From assembly GCF_001667145.1 (NCBI RefSeq), contig NZ_LZIF01000096.1, forward strand, positions 1 through 64,000: a stretch of DNA of 64,000 nucleotides, given 5' to 3'. This stretch comes from Mycobacterium sp. 852002-51971_SCH5477799-a. Its GTDB lineage: Bacteria; Actinomycetota; Actinomycetes; Mycobacteriales; Mycobacteriaceae. Under the pieces are notes generated by a model. It was not told the origin of the DNA. It worked only from the letters and a program-made list of their open reading frames with translations, and did no database searches. This document shows, piece after piece, positions 30,111-39,300 of the stretch. How positions within the stretch are numbered: the first letter of the stretch is position 1; each line of letters starts with the position of its first letter. Both the position numbers and the translations under genes were made by a program.

Positions 30111-30554
30111 GTGCGCTTCAGCGGCGACCGGTCCCGGCGGTGGTGCGCGGTGGTCGCCGCGGCCGGGATGCTGGCCGTCGCGGGGTGCGCGCACGGTTCC
30201 CACAGCGGTGCCCCCTCGGGACCGCCGGCGCGGCAATCCGGCAATCCCAACGGCCCGAAGTCGCCGCCGCCGGGCTCAGTCGGGCTGTCCCCCGCCGGCG
30301 TGACGACCAGGGTCGATGTCCCCGCCGACTCGACCGAGGAGGAGTACTACCAGGCCTGTCACGCCGCGCACGAGTGGATGGACGCGCAGCCGAAGACCGG
30401 CGCGTCGCTCTTCGAGCCGTATCTGTCGATGGTTCAGGCGACCCCGTCGGGCACCGCGGGCAGCTGGAATGCGCCGTGGTCGACGTTGACGCCGGCCCGG
30501 CAGGCCGCCGTGATCGTCGCGGCGCGGGCGGCCGCGAACGACGAATGCGGGTAG
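30111..30554 (+). CDS. lpqV: Lipoprotein LpqV
   Basis: The 147-residue precursor has a basic N-terminus (RSRR), a hydrophobic core and the lipobox LAVAGC, so lipidation is expected on C26. A Pro/Gly/Ser-rich linker and a small domain with two Cys follow (YYQACHAAHEWM and the terminal DECG). The role is unknown. The GTG at 30111 is used as start; the gene is divergent from the cysteine dioxygenase gene with a 100-bp gap. Confidence 0.88.
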   Translation: MRFSGDRSRRWCAVVAAAGMLAVAGCAHGSHSGAPSGPPARQSGNPNGPKSPPPGSVGLSPAGVTTRVDVPADSTEEEYYQACHAAHEWMDAQPKTGASLFEPYLSMVQATPSGTAGSWNAPWSTLTPARQAAVIVAARAAANDECG

Positions 30555-30656
30555 CGGCGCGCCCCGCCAATTTTTCACCGCCGCGTAATTGCGATCACGG
30601 GTGAAAAAAGTGCCCGCGCCGCCCGGCGAGGAACCTCCTCCGCGCAAAATGGAGGG

Positions 30657-31727
30657 GTGCCTGACGAAATTCCGCATCGCTCGGAATCGACCCGGGTGGC
30701 ACTCGCGCTCGGCAGCGGTGGCGCCCGCGGTTACGCCCACATCGGGGTGATCGAAGCCCTCGCGGCGCGCGGCTACGACATCGTCGGCGTCTCCGGTTCG
30801 TCGATGGGTGCGCTGGTCGGCGGGCTGCAAGCGGCCGGACGGCTCGACGAGTTCGCGGATTGGGCGAAGTCGCTGACCCAGCGCACCATCCTGCGGCTGC
30901 TGGACCCGTCCATCAGCGCGGCCGGTGTGATGCGGGCGGGCAAGATCTTGGACGCGGTGCGCGACATCCTGGGGCCGGTCGCCATCGAAGAACTGCCCAT
31001 CCCCTACACCGCGGTGGCGACCGACCTGCTGGCGGGCAAGTCGGTGTGGTTTCAGCGGGGCCCGCTCGACGAGGCGATCCGGGCGTCCATCGCGATCCCC
31101 GGCGTGATCGCGCCGCACGCGGTCGACGGGCGGCTGCTCGCCGACGGGGGCATCTTGGATCCGCTGCCGATGGCCCCGCTCGCCGCGGTCAACGCCGACC
31201 TGACCATCGCGGTGAGCCTGTCCGGCAGCGAGGCGATCACCAACCGCGAACCGGAGCCGGGCGCGACCGTCGAGTGGTTGACCCGCATGGTGCGCAGCAC
31301 CTCTGCGCTGCTCGACACGGCAGCCGCCCGTTCGCTGCTCGATCGGCCGACCGCGCGGGCGGTGCTGAGCAGATTGGGCGGGCCGGCCGGCGAACCGGAC
31401 GGGTGGTCGGACACCCCGGACGACGAGCCGGCCGCGGCCGATGACGACGCCGCCGAATTGCCCGGTGTGGGAACCGACGTGCCGAAACTGGGCAGCTTCG
31501 AAGTGATGAACCGGACCATCGACATCGCCCAGGCCGCGCTGGCGCGCCACACGCTGGCCGTCTATCCGCCCGACCTGCACATCGAAGTGCCGCGGTCGAC
31601 CTGCCGGGCCCTGGAGTTCCACCGGGCGGTGGAGGTGATTGCGGTCGGCCGCGCGCTGGCGGACGAGGCGCTGGACGCACTGGAAGTCGACGACGACCAG
31701 GACGTCCCACCCGCGATCGAGCGCTGA
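30657..31727 (+). CDS. Patatin-like phospholipase (Rv1063c-like)
   Basis: The 356-residue protein has the patatin domain: the oxyanion motif GSGGARGYAHIG, the nucleophile elbow GSSMG and the dyad Asp in DGGILDPLP. It should hydrolyse acyl ester lipids. A Pro/Asp-rich insertion (about residues 235-275) separates the patatin core from a C-terminal helical part. GTG 30657 is the first start; GGAGG is only one base upstream, so initiation may be leaderless or start elsewhere. It converges with a second patatin gene. Confidence 0.87.
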   Translation: MPDEIPHRSESTRVALALGSGGARGYAHIGVIEALAARGYDIVGVSGSSMGALVGGLQAAGRLDEFADWAKSLTQRTILRLLDPSISAAGVMRAGKILDAVRDILGPVAIEELPIPYTAVATDLLAGKSVWFQRGPLDEAIRASIAIPGVIAPHAVDGRLLADGGILDPLPMAPLAAVNADLTIAVSLSGSEAITNREPEPGATVEWLTRMVRSTSALLDTAAARSLLDRPTARAVLSRLGGPAGEPDGWSDTPDDEPAAADDDAAELPGVGTDVPKLGSFEVMNRTIDIAQAALARHTLAVYPPDLHIEVPRSTCRALEFHRAVEVIAVGRALADEALDALEVDDDQDVPPAIER

Positions 31728-31760
31728 GCGGCGCTCAAATCGGTTGTGCGCCAAGCATTG

Positions 31761-32636
31761 TCACAGCCCCAGGAAGTGTGCGATGGGCGCGGCTTCGCGT
31801 CGGCCCTGCTCGCGTCCGGCCAAGGCCGACGGTATGCGACAGCCGGGATCCAGCGGGTTGGTCCCGAAGGCGGCCAGCGAATCGGTGTCGGCGAAGACGG
31901 CGAACGCCGCACCCGGAAACGCCGAGACCTCAGCGGCGGGCCCGGGGCCGAACGGCGATGGTGCATCGACCCCCGAGGGCACCAACAGCACCGCTGTCGC
32001 GCAGTCGGCGGCCACCACGAGGTTGACCGAGCTGGCGACCCCGCCATCCATGTAGTGGCGGCCCGCGATCGTCACCGGCGGCCACGCCCCGGGCACCGCG
32101 CAGCTGGCAGCGACGGCATCGACCAGGTCGACGCCGGAGTCGCGGTCGAACACGGTTAACCTGCCGGTTTCGACGTCGATCGCGGTGAGCCGCAATTCCC
32201 GATCCGGCCAGCGGTGCGACGGCAAGCGTCGCGCGATGACGTCGCGGCGCACCGGCGCGGGAACCGTTTTGGTGGCCAGCGCAACGGCGCCGATGCGCTG
32301 CATCTGTTGCCGGGTTTTGTCCAGCGTCTCCTTGTACGGCTCACCCAGGGCACTCAGGAACAGTTCGGTAATGGTCTCGACGTCCACCCCGGAATCGATC
32401 TCGGCCGATGACGTGGCGACTTGCCGGTCGAACAGCTCGTCCAGGGTGTGGCCGCTGCTCAGCTGCGCGGCGACGGCCGAGCCCGCCGACGTCCCGACCA
32501 GCACGTCCGACTCGGCCAACAGGCGGGCCACCGTCGGCGACTCGTCAGCGATGCCACGCAGAACACCTGTCTCCCAGGCGATTCCCGCTATCCCGCCGCC
32601 GGCCAGCACCAGGGCGCGTTTGGTTGTCACGCTCAC
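31761..32636 (-). CDS. Patatin-like phospholipase (Rv1062-like)
   Basis: The 291-residue protein is a second patatin. The glycine-rich motif is AGGGIAGIAWETG, the nucleophile elbow GTSAGS and the dyad Asp is in MDGGVASSVN. It differs clearly in sequence from the adjacent Rv1063c homologue, so it is not a recent tandem copy. GTG 32636 is taken as start, with a GTG two codons later possible. The class II amidotransferase gene lies 18 bp upstream on the same strand. Confidence 0.87.
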   Translation of the reverse strand: MSVTTKRALVLAGGGIAGIAWETGVLRGIADESPTVARLLAESDVLVGTSAGSAVAAQLSSGHTLDELFDRQVATSSAEIDSGVDVETITELFLSALGEPYKETLDKTRQQMQRIGAVALATKTVPAPVRRDVIARRLPSHRWPDRELRLTAIDVETGRLTVFDRDSGVDLVDAVAASCAVPGAWPPVTIAGRHYMDGGVASSVNLVVAADCATAVLLVPSGVDAPSPFGPGPAAEVSAFPGAAFAVFADTDSLAAFGTNPLDPGCRIPSALAGREQGRREAAPIAHFLGL

Positions 32637-32654
32637 TCACTCTGCCAAACGGCG

Positions 32655-33545
32655 TCAGGCCGACCGTCGGGTGCTCGGCAGCGCGTGCTGCGAGTCCTCC
32701 ACCGGCACACTCAGGTCCTCGCGTCGCAGCAGATGCTTGGGCGGGTCGGGCAGTATCAGTTCGCGGGTGACCTGCAGGCCGGCGTCGACGTGAATCAGCT
32801 CCCCCGGTTCGAGCAGGCGCCACCGGGTGTCGCCGTCCATGCGTTCGGTGGCGAAAACCACCGACGGCCGGGTGCACAGATGCTCGGAGCGGGCGTGGAT
32901 CCGCAACGTGTGCAAGTCGAATTCGGGGTCCCCCGAGGGCGCACCGTGGGATCGGTCCAGCACGTAGAGCTCATGGGTTTGCGGGTAACGCAGCGCCCAC
33001 ATGTCGGTGGCCGTGCTCAGCAGCACATTCACCGCATAGATCGCAGCGTGCTCGGCGAGCCAGCGCATGGCGTCGATGAGGCCGGCCGTGATGTCACCGT
33101 CGCGCGCCCGGATCGAGGCGGTGATCAGCGCGAACACCCGCTCGGAGTCGGTGTCACCCAGCACCAGATCGTCGGTGCCGACCTCACGCAGCCGCGCGTC
33201 GATGACGTCCAATCCCTCGAGGACGCCGTTGTGGGCAAAGATCCTCCCGTCCTGCATGAACGGGTGGGTGTTGCGGATGTCGAGCGATCCGGTGGTCGCG
33301 TAGCGGACGTGGGCGATGACGGTCGTGCCGGTCATGCGGTGCGCCTCGGTCGCGAATTTTGCGTCCTGCCAGGCGGCTATCGGCTCCTTGTACAGGTGCG
33401 GTTGGCCGTGCTCGTCGAAGATACCCAGCCCGGTGCCGTCCGGATTTCTCCTACTTTGGTTGGCCAGGCTGTCCGGCGCATCGAGCAGCCAGAAGGTCGC
33501 GGTGCACGCGTGTGTCCCGGCGTGTAGGCCAAAGAGTCGGCACAT
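32655..33545 (-). CDS. Class II glutamine amidotransferase (Rv1061-like)
   Basis: The 296-residue protein begins MCRLFG, giving an N-terminal nucleophile Cys2 after Met removal. It carries the glutaminase motifs HVRYATTG and FAHNG. This is the stand-alone Ntn-type GATase_4 family (YafJ/EgtC relatives). It probably releases ammonia from glutamine or hydrolyses a gamma-glutamyl amide; the true substrate is unknown. The gene is followed closely by the patatin gene and preceded by the SRPBCC gene on the same strand. Confidence 0.88.
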   Translation of the reverse strand: MCRLFGLHAGTHACTATFWLLDAPDSLANQSRRNPDGTGLGIFDEHGQPHLYKEPIAAWQDAKFATEAHRMTGTTVIAHVRYATTGSLDIRNTHPFMQDGRIFAHNGVLEGLDVIDARLREVGTDDLVLGDTDSERVFALITASIRARDGDITAGLIDAMRWLAEHAAIYAVNVLLSTATDMWALRYPQTHELYVLDRSHGAPSGDPEFDLHTLRIHARSEHLCTRPSVVFATERMDGDTRWRLLEPGELIHVDAGLQVTRELILPDPPKHLLRREDLSVPVEDSQHALPSTRRSA

Positions 33546-33570
33546 GGCTTTTTACGCTAGCGGTCGAAAC

Positions 33571-34044
33571 TCAGCGCGTCAGCAAGGCCGACAGGTCGCG
33601 CAGCGCCCCGCGCGCGTAGCCCTTCCACATCCTGCCCAGCACCGGCAGGGTCCAGGCCGACACCGCCGAGCGTGGGCGGATGTCCCAGCGCCAGGTGATT
33701 TCGGTGCCTTCCCCGGCCGGGGCGAAGATCCATTCGCCGATGATGTAGTCGACCAGCAACGCCATCGGCCCGGTGACCTCGGAGAGCCGATAGCCGAACG
33801 ACCTTGGCGGGTCGACGCTGGTGAGTTCCTCGCGCATGCTGGCACCCCCGGCCAGGTGCACGACCCGGGTTTGACCTACCGCGTCCCAGGCACCGGTCTG
33901 CTCGCGCACTTCACTGATCGGCGGGAACGGCCCGTACCAGCGATGAAACAGCGTCGGGAGCGGGATCGGCAGCGTCCGATGGAACGCGTCCTGCACCGCG
34001 ACCGGCGCAACGACGGATTGATCGACGACGAGCGAATGTGCCAC
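33571..34044 (-). CDS. SRPBCC-fold lipid/polyketide-binding-like protein (Rv1060-like)
   Basis: The 157-residue protein has the features of the START/SRPBCC fold: alternating strands with a long C-terminal helix (WTLPVLGRMWKGYARGALRDLSALL) and the segment GTEITWRWDI. Such proteins bind hydrophobic ligands. No catalytic residue is evident. Length and place between the amidotransferase and fadD14 match Rv1060. It lies 19 bp downstream of fadD14 and probably shares its transcript, which suggests a fatty-acid ligand. Confidence 0.78.
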   Translation of the reverse strand: MAHSLVVDQSVVAPVAVQDAFHRTLPIPLPTLFHRWYGPFPPISEVREQTGAWDAVGQTRVVHLAGGASMREELTSVDPPRSFGYRLSEVTGPMALLVDYIIGEWIFAPAGEGTEITWRWDIRPRSAVSAWTLPVLGRMWKGYARGALRDLSALLTR

Positions 34045-34063
34045 TGGTGTCTAGCCTTTCGGT

Positions 34064-35689
34064 TCAGCGCGCCTCGATCACCTGGTAATCGTCTTCGGCG
34101 TATCGCGACCGAATGCTTTTCTTGTCGTACTTACCGACACTGGTGCGCGGAATCTCGTCGATGAAGGTCCACCGTTCGGGTAGCCACCATCGAACAACCT
34201 TGTCGGCCAAGAAATTTCGCAGCTCGTCGGCGCTCACCGACGCGCCCTCTTTGGCCACGATGACCGCGAGCGGCCGTTCCTCCCAGCGTTCGTCGGGAAC
34301 GCCGACGACGGCGGCCTCGAGCACGTCCGGGTGGCCGATCAAGAGGTTCTCCAGCTCGACCGAGGAGATCCATTCCCCGCCGGATTTGATGACGTCCTTG
34401 GCGCGGTCTGTCAGGGTGACGAATCCTCGCTCGTCGATGCGGCCCACGTCGCCGGTGCGTAGCCAGCCGGAGTCGAACTTCGACTCGTCGCGGCCCAGGT
34501 AGTACGAGCCGGCGATCCACGGCCCGCGGACCTCGACCTCACCGACCGCATTGCCGTCGTTGGGCAGCACCTGTCCCTCGTCGTCGACGATGCGCATCTC
34601 CACCCCGCAGACCGGCTGACCCTGCGTCCCGCGATAGGACCAGTGCTGGTCCGCGCTGGTGCCCGGCGGGGGCCACGCCATGGTGGCCAGCGGCGACGTC
34701 TCCGTCATGCCCCACAACTGGCGGATCTGGACGTCGTGCTTTTCCTCGAAGGTGCGCATCAGCGATATCGGGACGGCCGAGCCGCCGCAGACCACCAACC
34801 GCAGCGAGGACATGTCGTGGTCGGGGTCGTCCTCGAGGTGGTGCAGCACGCCGTTCCAGATGGTCGGCACCGCGCCTGTCACGGTGGGCTTCAAGTCCTC
34901 AATCATCCGGACCAGCGACGGAGGATCGAGGTGGCGGTCCGGCAACACCAGGTCGGCGCCGGCCATCAGCGCCGCATACGGCAGCCCCCAGGCGTTGGCG
35001 TGGAACATGGGCACGACGGGCAGCACGCTGTCGGTGGACCCGACACCGATACCGTTGGTGGTACACGCGCCCATGGTGTGCAGATAGCTCGAACGATGGG
35101 TATAGACAACGCCTTTCGGGTTGCCGGTGGTGCCGCTGGTGTAACACATCGCGGCCGCGGAGTTCTCGTCGATGTGTGGCCAGTCGAAGTCCGTGGACTC
35201 GGCGTCGAGGACGTCGGCATAACGCAGCACGGTCTTGCCGGACCCCTGCAGCGCCTCGGTGTCGTCGCCGACCACGATCACGGTGTGCACGGTCTTCAAA
35301 TCGGGCAGCACGGGCGCGATCAGTTTGACCAGTGAAGCGTCGACCAGCACCACCTGGTCTTCGGCCTCGTTGGCGACGAAGGCGATCTGCTCGGGGAACA
35401 GCCGGATGTTGAGCGTATGCAGTACGGCACCCATCGACGGCAATGTCAGGTATGCGGTGAGGTGCTCGGCGTTGTTCCACATGAACGTGCCTACCCGCTG
35501 ATCACCCGTGATGCCGAGCCGGCGCAGGCCGTTCGCCAGCTGCGCGGCCTGCCGGCCCAGCTCCCGGTAAGTGGTGCTCCGGTAGCCCTCCCCCGTGGCT
35601 GTCGTGACGGTCCGCTCCCCGTGCACCGTGCAGCCGTGACGCATGATCGCGGTGATCGTCAACGGAAAGTCCTGCATCGTGCCATCCAC
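34064..35689 (-). CDS. fadD14: Fatty-acyl-CoA/AMP ligase FadD14
   Basis: The 541-residue ANL-superfamily enzyme activates a fatty acid as acyl-AMP and then acyl-CoA. The AMP-binding P-loop YTSGTTGNPKG is at 183-193. The motifs GMTETSP and SGWLRTGD come later, and the catalytic Lys is K520 in TSVGKYDKK. GTG 35689 is used because the preceding MDGTMQ residues fit family N-termini, though ATG 35677 is a good alternative. The Rv1059 gene that separates relatives in H37Rv is not seen here. Confidence 0.9.
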   Translation of the reverse strand: MDGTMQDFPLTITAIMRHGCTVHGERTVTTATGEGYRSTTYRELGRQAAQLANGLRRLGITGDQRVGTFMWNNAEHLTAYLTLPSMGAVLHTLNIRLFPEQIAFVANEAEDQVVLVDASLVKLIAPVLPDLKTVHTVIVVGDDTEALQGSGKTVLRYADVLDAESTDFDWPHIDENSAAAMCYTSGTTGNPKGVVYTHRSSYLHTMGACTTNGIGVGSTDSVLPVVPMFHANAWGLPYAALMAGADLVLPDRHLDPPSLVRMIEDLKPTVTGAVPTIWNGVLHHLEDDPDHDMSSLRLVVCGGSAVPISLMRTFEEKHDVQIRQLWGMTETSPLATMAWPPPGTSADQHWSYRGTQGQPVCGVEMRIVDDEGQVLPNDGNAVGEVEVRGPWIAGSYYLGRDESKFDSGWLRTGDVGRIDERGFVTLTDRAKDVIKSGGEWISSVELENLLIGHPDVLEAAVVGVPDERWEERPLAVIVAKEGASVSADELRNFLADKVVRWWLPERWTFIDEIPRTSVGKYDKKSIRSRYAEDDYQVIEAR

Positions 35690-35845
35690 TGATCTACCGC
35701 CTTAGTCTCGGCGCAGCACCGCCTGTGCCGCCGGCCGCCTCTACCCTAAGCCTGAAATCGGCGCGCGTGACGGCACCTGAGGAGACTGATGGTCGAACGC
35801 GTGGATCCCGTTCGGCCGGGGCCGCTTTGGGCGAACCGCGGGTGG

Positions 35846-36964
35846 CTAGGCCAGGACGGGCTCCCACTCCGGGAGCTCGGGCAGCCAACCCGCGACCGAC
35901 AGGTCCTGAAGGTTCGCGCCGCGATGGGTCCGCGTTGGTGCCGCCGAGGCGATCCGCGCCGCGGTGACCACGCCGGAGTAGTCGGCGACATAGAGATGGC
36001 TGCCGTCGGGGCTTTCCACCACGCAGGACGGGTGCTTGGACACCGTGACCTCGCCGACGACCTCCTGCTGGTGGGTGCTCACCACCGTGATGCGGTCGTC
36101 GCTGACCAGGTAAGCCCGCGCGCCGTCGCGACTGAGGGTCATCCGCGTGAGCGGGCCGGTGATCTCCGGGACCTTGTGAGTGCCGACGAGTTTGTTGGCC
36201 CGGGTGTCGACCACATCGAGCACCGCGCCCGCGACCGGATCACAGCTCGCCACGTACGCTGTGCCGCCGTCGTTGCTCAACGCCACATCGCGGACGGGCA
36301 GACCGAGGTCGACGACGCCGACGATGTGCGACCGGCCGCCCACCCGGCGATTGTCGGACCGGGTCCGGGTCTCGATGATGGCGAGACTGCCGCCGTCCGG
36401 GGCGTTCATGCCGACATACAGCCGGCGCCCGTCGACGCTGATCCGCACGCACGCGGTGGTGGTATCCGGCGCGGTCGCCAGGTTGATGACCTCGAGCTCT
36501 CCGGTGGTGGTGTCCAGTACCGTCACATCGGCGCCGTGCACCGCATTCCGGCTGGCGTAGAGGTATTTTCCGTCGGAGCTCACGGCCAGGTCACTCACGC
36601 TGTTCGCGAGCTGATGTGTGGCGATGCGCCAGTTCGTGACGACGTCGATGACTTCGATGGCGTCAAAGCCGGGGGTGGCGGTGCTGACGTAGGCATAGCT
36701 GGAGTCCGCACTGCTCATCACGACCGCGAACGGTTCGGGCAATTCATTGACGGTGCTCGAGACACGGCACGTGTGGGTGTCGACGACCGAGACCATGTCG
36801 CGGCCGTAATTGGTGACGACCAGCCGGCGCCCGTCGGGACTGATGTCGATATCGCTGATCGGACCGTTGTGCAACGGGACTCGCACCACGGACGTGGTGT
36901 CGAGCTCGAAGACTCGCCCGTCTGGATCGCCGTGCGCGGCCGTAGGGCCGGTCACATCGTTCAC
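35846..36964 (-). CDS. YVTN-type seven-bladed beta-propeller protein (Rv1057-like)
   Basis: The 372-residue protein is a chain of about seven repeats of the form SPDGRRLYV...VDT (for example ISPDGRRLVVTN, VSSDGKYLYASR, LSNDGGTAYVAS, LSRDGARAYLVS and ESPDGSHLYVAD), a beta-propeller pattern. No signal peptide is visible, so it is probably cytoplasmic. In M. tuberculosis Rv1057 is under TrcR repression and stress control (MprA/SigE). A trcRS pair is also in this window. ATG 36964 is the start. Confidence 0.88.
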   Translation of the reverse strand: MNDVTGPTAAHGDPDGRVFELDTTSVVRVPLHNGPISDIDISPDGRRLVVTNYGRDMVSVVDTHTCRVSSTVNELPEPFAVVMSSADSSYAYVSTATPGFDAIEVIDVVTNWRIATHQLANSVSDLAVSSDGKYLYASRNAVHGADVTVLDTTTGELEVINLATAPDTTTACVRISVDGRRLYVGMNAPDGGSLAIIETRTRSDNRRVGGRSHIVGVVDLGLPVRDVALSNDGGTAYVASCDPVAGAVLDVVDTRANKLVGTHKVPEITGPLTRMTLSRDGARAYLVSDDRITVVSTHQQEVVGEVTVSKHPSCVVESPDGSHLYVADYSGVVTAARIASAAPTRTHRGANLQDLSVAGWLPELPEWEPVLA

Positions 36965-37355
36965 GCTGGCACCGCCTTTGCTGTGTTTGTCGGTGCGGAG
37001 GCGAAGCCGCCGTTACGTGTGCGACGGATCGGCCTCCGGATTCACCGGCTTGCAGCACCGAAAGGCGCTGACGAGACTCGTTTTCGGTAGTCTACTGGCC
37101 GACAATCGCCACACCGCAGTTTGAAGTGCTCGACGTTAGCTACGTCACTCCGCACACTCAGGTTCTGCTCAGACTACCAATAACGCTGTACCGCAGTCGC
37201 TTACCCGTAGCGAAAGTCAGGCAAACGCGCTTCCGGCGGATTTCGCCCGGCTCGCTAACGTCCCACGTGAGGGCGCTATCGACTCAGAAGTAAGGAACTC
37301 TCAGGTTTCGCTCCCGACGAGGGATAGATCACACCGCCCTGTTATCGCGCCGGCG
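36965..37355. promoter_or_regulatory. Gene-free region upstream of the beta-propeller gene, with CTCAG repeats
   Basis: This 391-bp stretch should hold the promoter of the minus-strand Rv1057-like gene. On the plus strand CTCAGG-N5-CTCAGA lies at 37157-37173, and CTCAGA with CTCAGG again at 37283-37305. Paired CTCAG hexamers at helical spacing are the kind of direct repeat bound by OmpR-family regulators; MprA is a candidate from the M. tuberculosis biology of Rv1057. No coding frame is convincing here, and local GC is lower than in the flanking genes. Confidence 0.4.
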
Positions 37356-38138
37356 CTAGCTGAACTGCGTCCGCGGCCTCGCCAACCTCGTCCCGTCGAC
37401 GGTGATGTCGAGTTTCTCGTTGTAAAACGCGATGAGACCGGCAATCGGTCCGACCGCCGGAAGCGGATAGTGGTAGGTCCAGGCCACGTCCCGGTGCAAG
37501 ACCTGCTCGTCTGGGGGCCCCACCGGCACCGACCAGTACCCCGACGTCACTCCCTTGTAGGGACACAACGTCTGCGTCGCGCTGGGTTGCAGATGCTCGA
37601 ATGCGACATCCGTCTGGTCGATGTAATACCTTGTCGGTAAACCTGTTTCGAACAGCAAAACGGGAGAATTAGTGTCGGCCAAGGTGATTCCGTCGAGTTC
37701 GATTCGGACGTGCCGGTGCGAACGCAGGGCGTCGACGCGCGAATAGGGGTTGCGCGGGTGACCGTAAATCGGCTCGTCTTCTTCGAACCAGCGCAACGGA
37801 TTCCACTCGAACCGCACGGTGCCGGCCAGCGGGCCGGCGGCGTCTGCGTCGAATACCCGCGCCGCGGCTTCGTGCGTCTGGCCGGCGCCCACCAGGGAGT
37901 ACAGCCTCGACGGGCCGAATTGCACTTTCTGGGCATGGTTTTCGTCGCGCAGGAACTCCGGCCGGACGTCGTCGAGCGGGATGTAGTACTGCGGGTAATA
38001 CCTGACTTCCCACACATACCGGGCGGCGGTCGTGTCGAAGACCAAAGCATTGCCGAGATAACCACGGACCCGCCGCGGGGCGGGCTCGATCCTGCCCCAC
38101 TCGGCGGCCATCTGCGGGTAGTCGGTTTCGGAGGTCAT
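37356..38138 (-). CDS. DUF427 protein (Rv1056-like)
   Basis: The 260-residue protein has a DUF427 core in its second half, with the typical ADTNSPVLLFETGLPTRYYI and CPYKGVTSGYWSV segments. A second, more diverged copy lies in the first half (RVRGYLGNALVFDTTAARYVWE...YYIPLDDV). DUF427 is a widespread small fold of unknown function. The start is ATG 38138; the longer frame to 38417 runs over the next gene and is a shadow. It is the last gene of a run with the DUF6295-like gene (8-bp gap) and the broken hydrolase gene. Confidence 0.88.
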   Translation of the reverse strand: MTSETDYPQMAAEWGRIEPAPRRVRGYLGNALVFDTTAARYVWEVRYYPQYYIPLDDVRPEFLRDENHAQKVQFGPSRLYSLVGAGQTHEAAARVFDADAAGPLAGTVRFEWNPLRWFEEDEPIYGHPRNPYSRVDALRSHRHVRIELDGITLADTNSPVLLFETGLPTRYYIDQTDVAFEHLQPSATQTLCPYKGVTSGYWSVPVGPPDEQVLHRDVAWTYHYPLPAVGPIAGLIAFYNEKLDITVDGTRLARPRTQFS

Positions 38139-38146
38139 CGCGTGAC

Positions 38147-38419
38147 CTACTGGTCCTTGGAGGCCAGGCCGACCGGTGCGTGGCCGATGGCCTTCCGGAT
38201 GGCGTCGGCCAGCGCGAGCGCGCTCTCCTCGGTCAACTCCAGGGCCACCCGCGCCGACGGGCCGAGCTGCGGATTGATCACGTCGATGTTGACGGTGTGG
38301 CCGTAGGGCGCATGGACCGGATGATCGACATAGACCGTTGCGCGGTTTGCGACGAACCATCCCGTCGCGCCCTTGCCGCTGCCGTCGATTTCGACATGTT
38401 CGGTGAGATAGGTGCACAT
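38147..38419 (-). CDS. Small conserved protein, DUF6295-like, function unknown
   Basis: The 90-residue protein begins MCTYLTEHVEIDGSGKG, has a central HPVHAPYGHTVNIDV segment and ends in an Ala-rich helix. The two close His motifs and an early Cys could bind metal, but that is a guess. The family label is from recollection of the N-terminal pattern. It lies 10 bp after the broken dienelactone hydrolase gene and 8 bp before the DUF427 gene, so all three are likely one operon. Confidence 0.75.
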   Translation of the reverse strand: MCTYLTEHVEIDGSGKGATGWFVANRATVYVDHPVHAPYGHTVNIDVINPQLGPSARVALELTEESALALADAIRKAIGHAPVGLASKDQ

Positions 38420-38429
38420 GGCCGGGTGC

Positions 38430-39186
38430 CTAGCCTTTCAGGTAGGTGGCGAAGAACTCGTCGATGCGCCGCCAGCCGTCCACAGCGGCCTCCGGCCGGT
38501 ACGCCGGCCGGTCGACGGAGAAGAACGAATGACCCGCGCCCTCGTAGGAGTGGAACTCGTGCGGCTTGTTCAGCTTGTTCAGCTCGGCGTCCAGCGTGGC
38601 CACCGCGGCGGGGGCCGGGAACCGGTCGTCGAGTCCGAACAGGCCCAGCAGCGGACAGCTGAGATTCGCGGCCAGGTCGAGGATCGGCTTCATGGCCTTG
38701 GGCATTGCCCTCGGGCGGGTCTTCGACGATGAACGCCCCGTAGCAGTCCACCCCGGCGTCGAAGGGCAGGGAGCAGGCCGCCAAGTAGGCGTGGCGTCCA
38801 CCCGAACAGTGCCCGATGACACCGAACTTTCCGTTGGCGCCGGCCAACGCGCGCAGGTGCTCCACCGCGCCCGCGACGTCGCCGACCAGTCGTTCGTCGG
38901 GCACTCCGCCCGCGGCCCGCACCGCGGCGGCCGCGTCATCGGGCGCGGCACCCGGCGCTTCCCGCGAGTAGAGGTTGGGCGCCACGGCGTTGTAGCCGCC
39001 GACGGCGAGCCGGCGGACGAACTCCTTGGTCTCCCGGTCGTATCCGGGCATGTGGTGGATCCACACGACGCCGCCCCGCGAGCCCTGTGCGAGCGGCACG
39101 GCTCGGTACGCCTCGATCTCGTCGCCGCCATGGCCGGTGATGGTGATGGTTTCTGCGCGGATGGCGTCTGCGCTGGGTGCGTTCAA
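38430..39186 (-). pseudogene. Dienelactone hydrolase-family gene with a +1 frameshift
   Basis: The first ~160 codons (TTG 39186, with GAGGAG 5 bases upstream) encode a hydrolase front half including GHCSGGRHAYLAA with the Cys nucleophile elbow, up to VEDPPEG near 38710. The rest of the protein (from MPKAMKPILDL to the stop at 38430, including GLFGLDDRFPAP and EGAGHSFF with the Asp and His of the triad) is one base out of frame. A single extra base around 38704-38710 explains both halves. No in-frame stop precedes the shift. It may be a true pseudogene or a sequencing error; the rest of the operon is intact. Confidence 0.8.
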
Positions 39187-39300
39187 AACGACTCCTCGTC
39201 TCCGCGTCGGTGGGCACTGCCGAGCCACCGGGATGCGGGGCGCCGCGGCAGGTCCGGGGGCGCTCCGCCGGAACCAACGTAGCCCAACCGTGGTGGGGGT

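Noticed and set aside
30276..31754. Minus-strand frame of 492 codons opposite lpqV and a patatin gene
   Set aside because: It is rich in Arg, Gly and His and is antisense to two clear genes with intact motifs.
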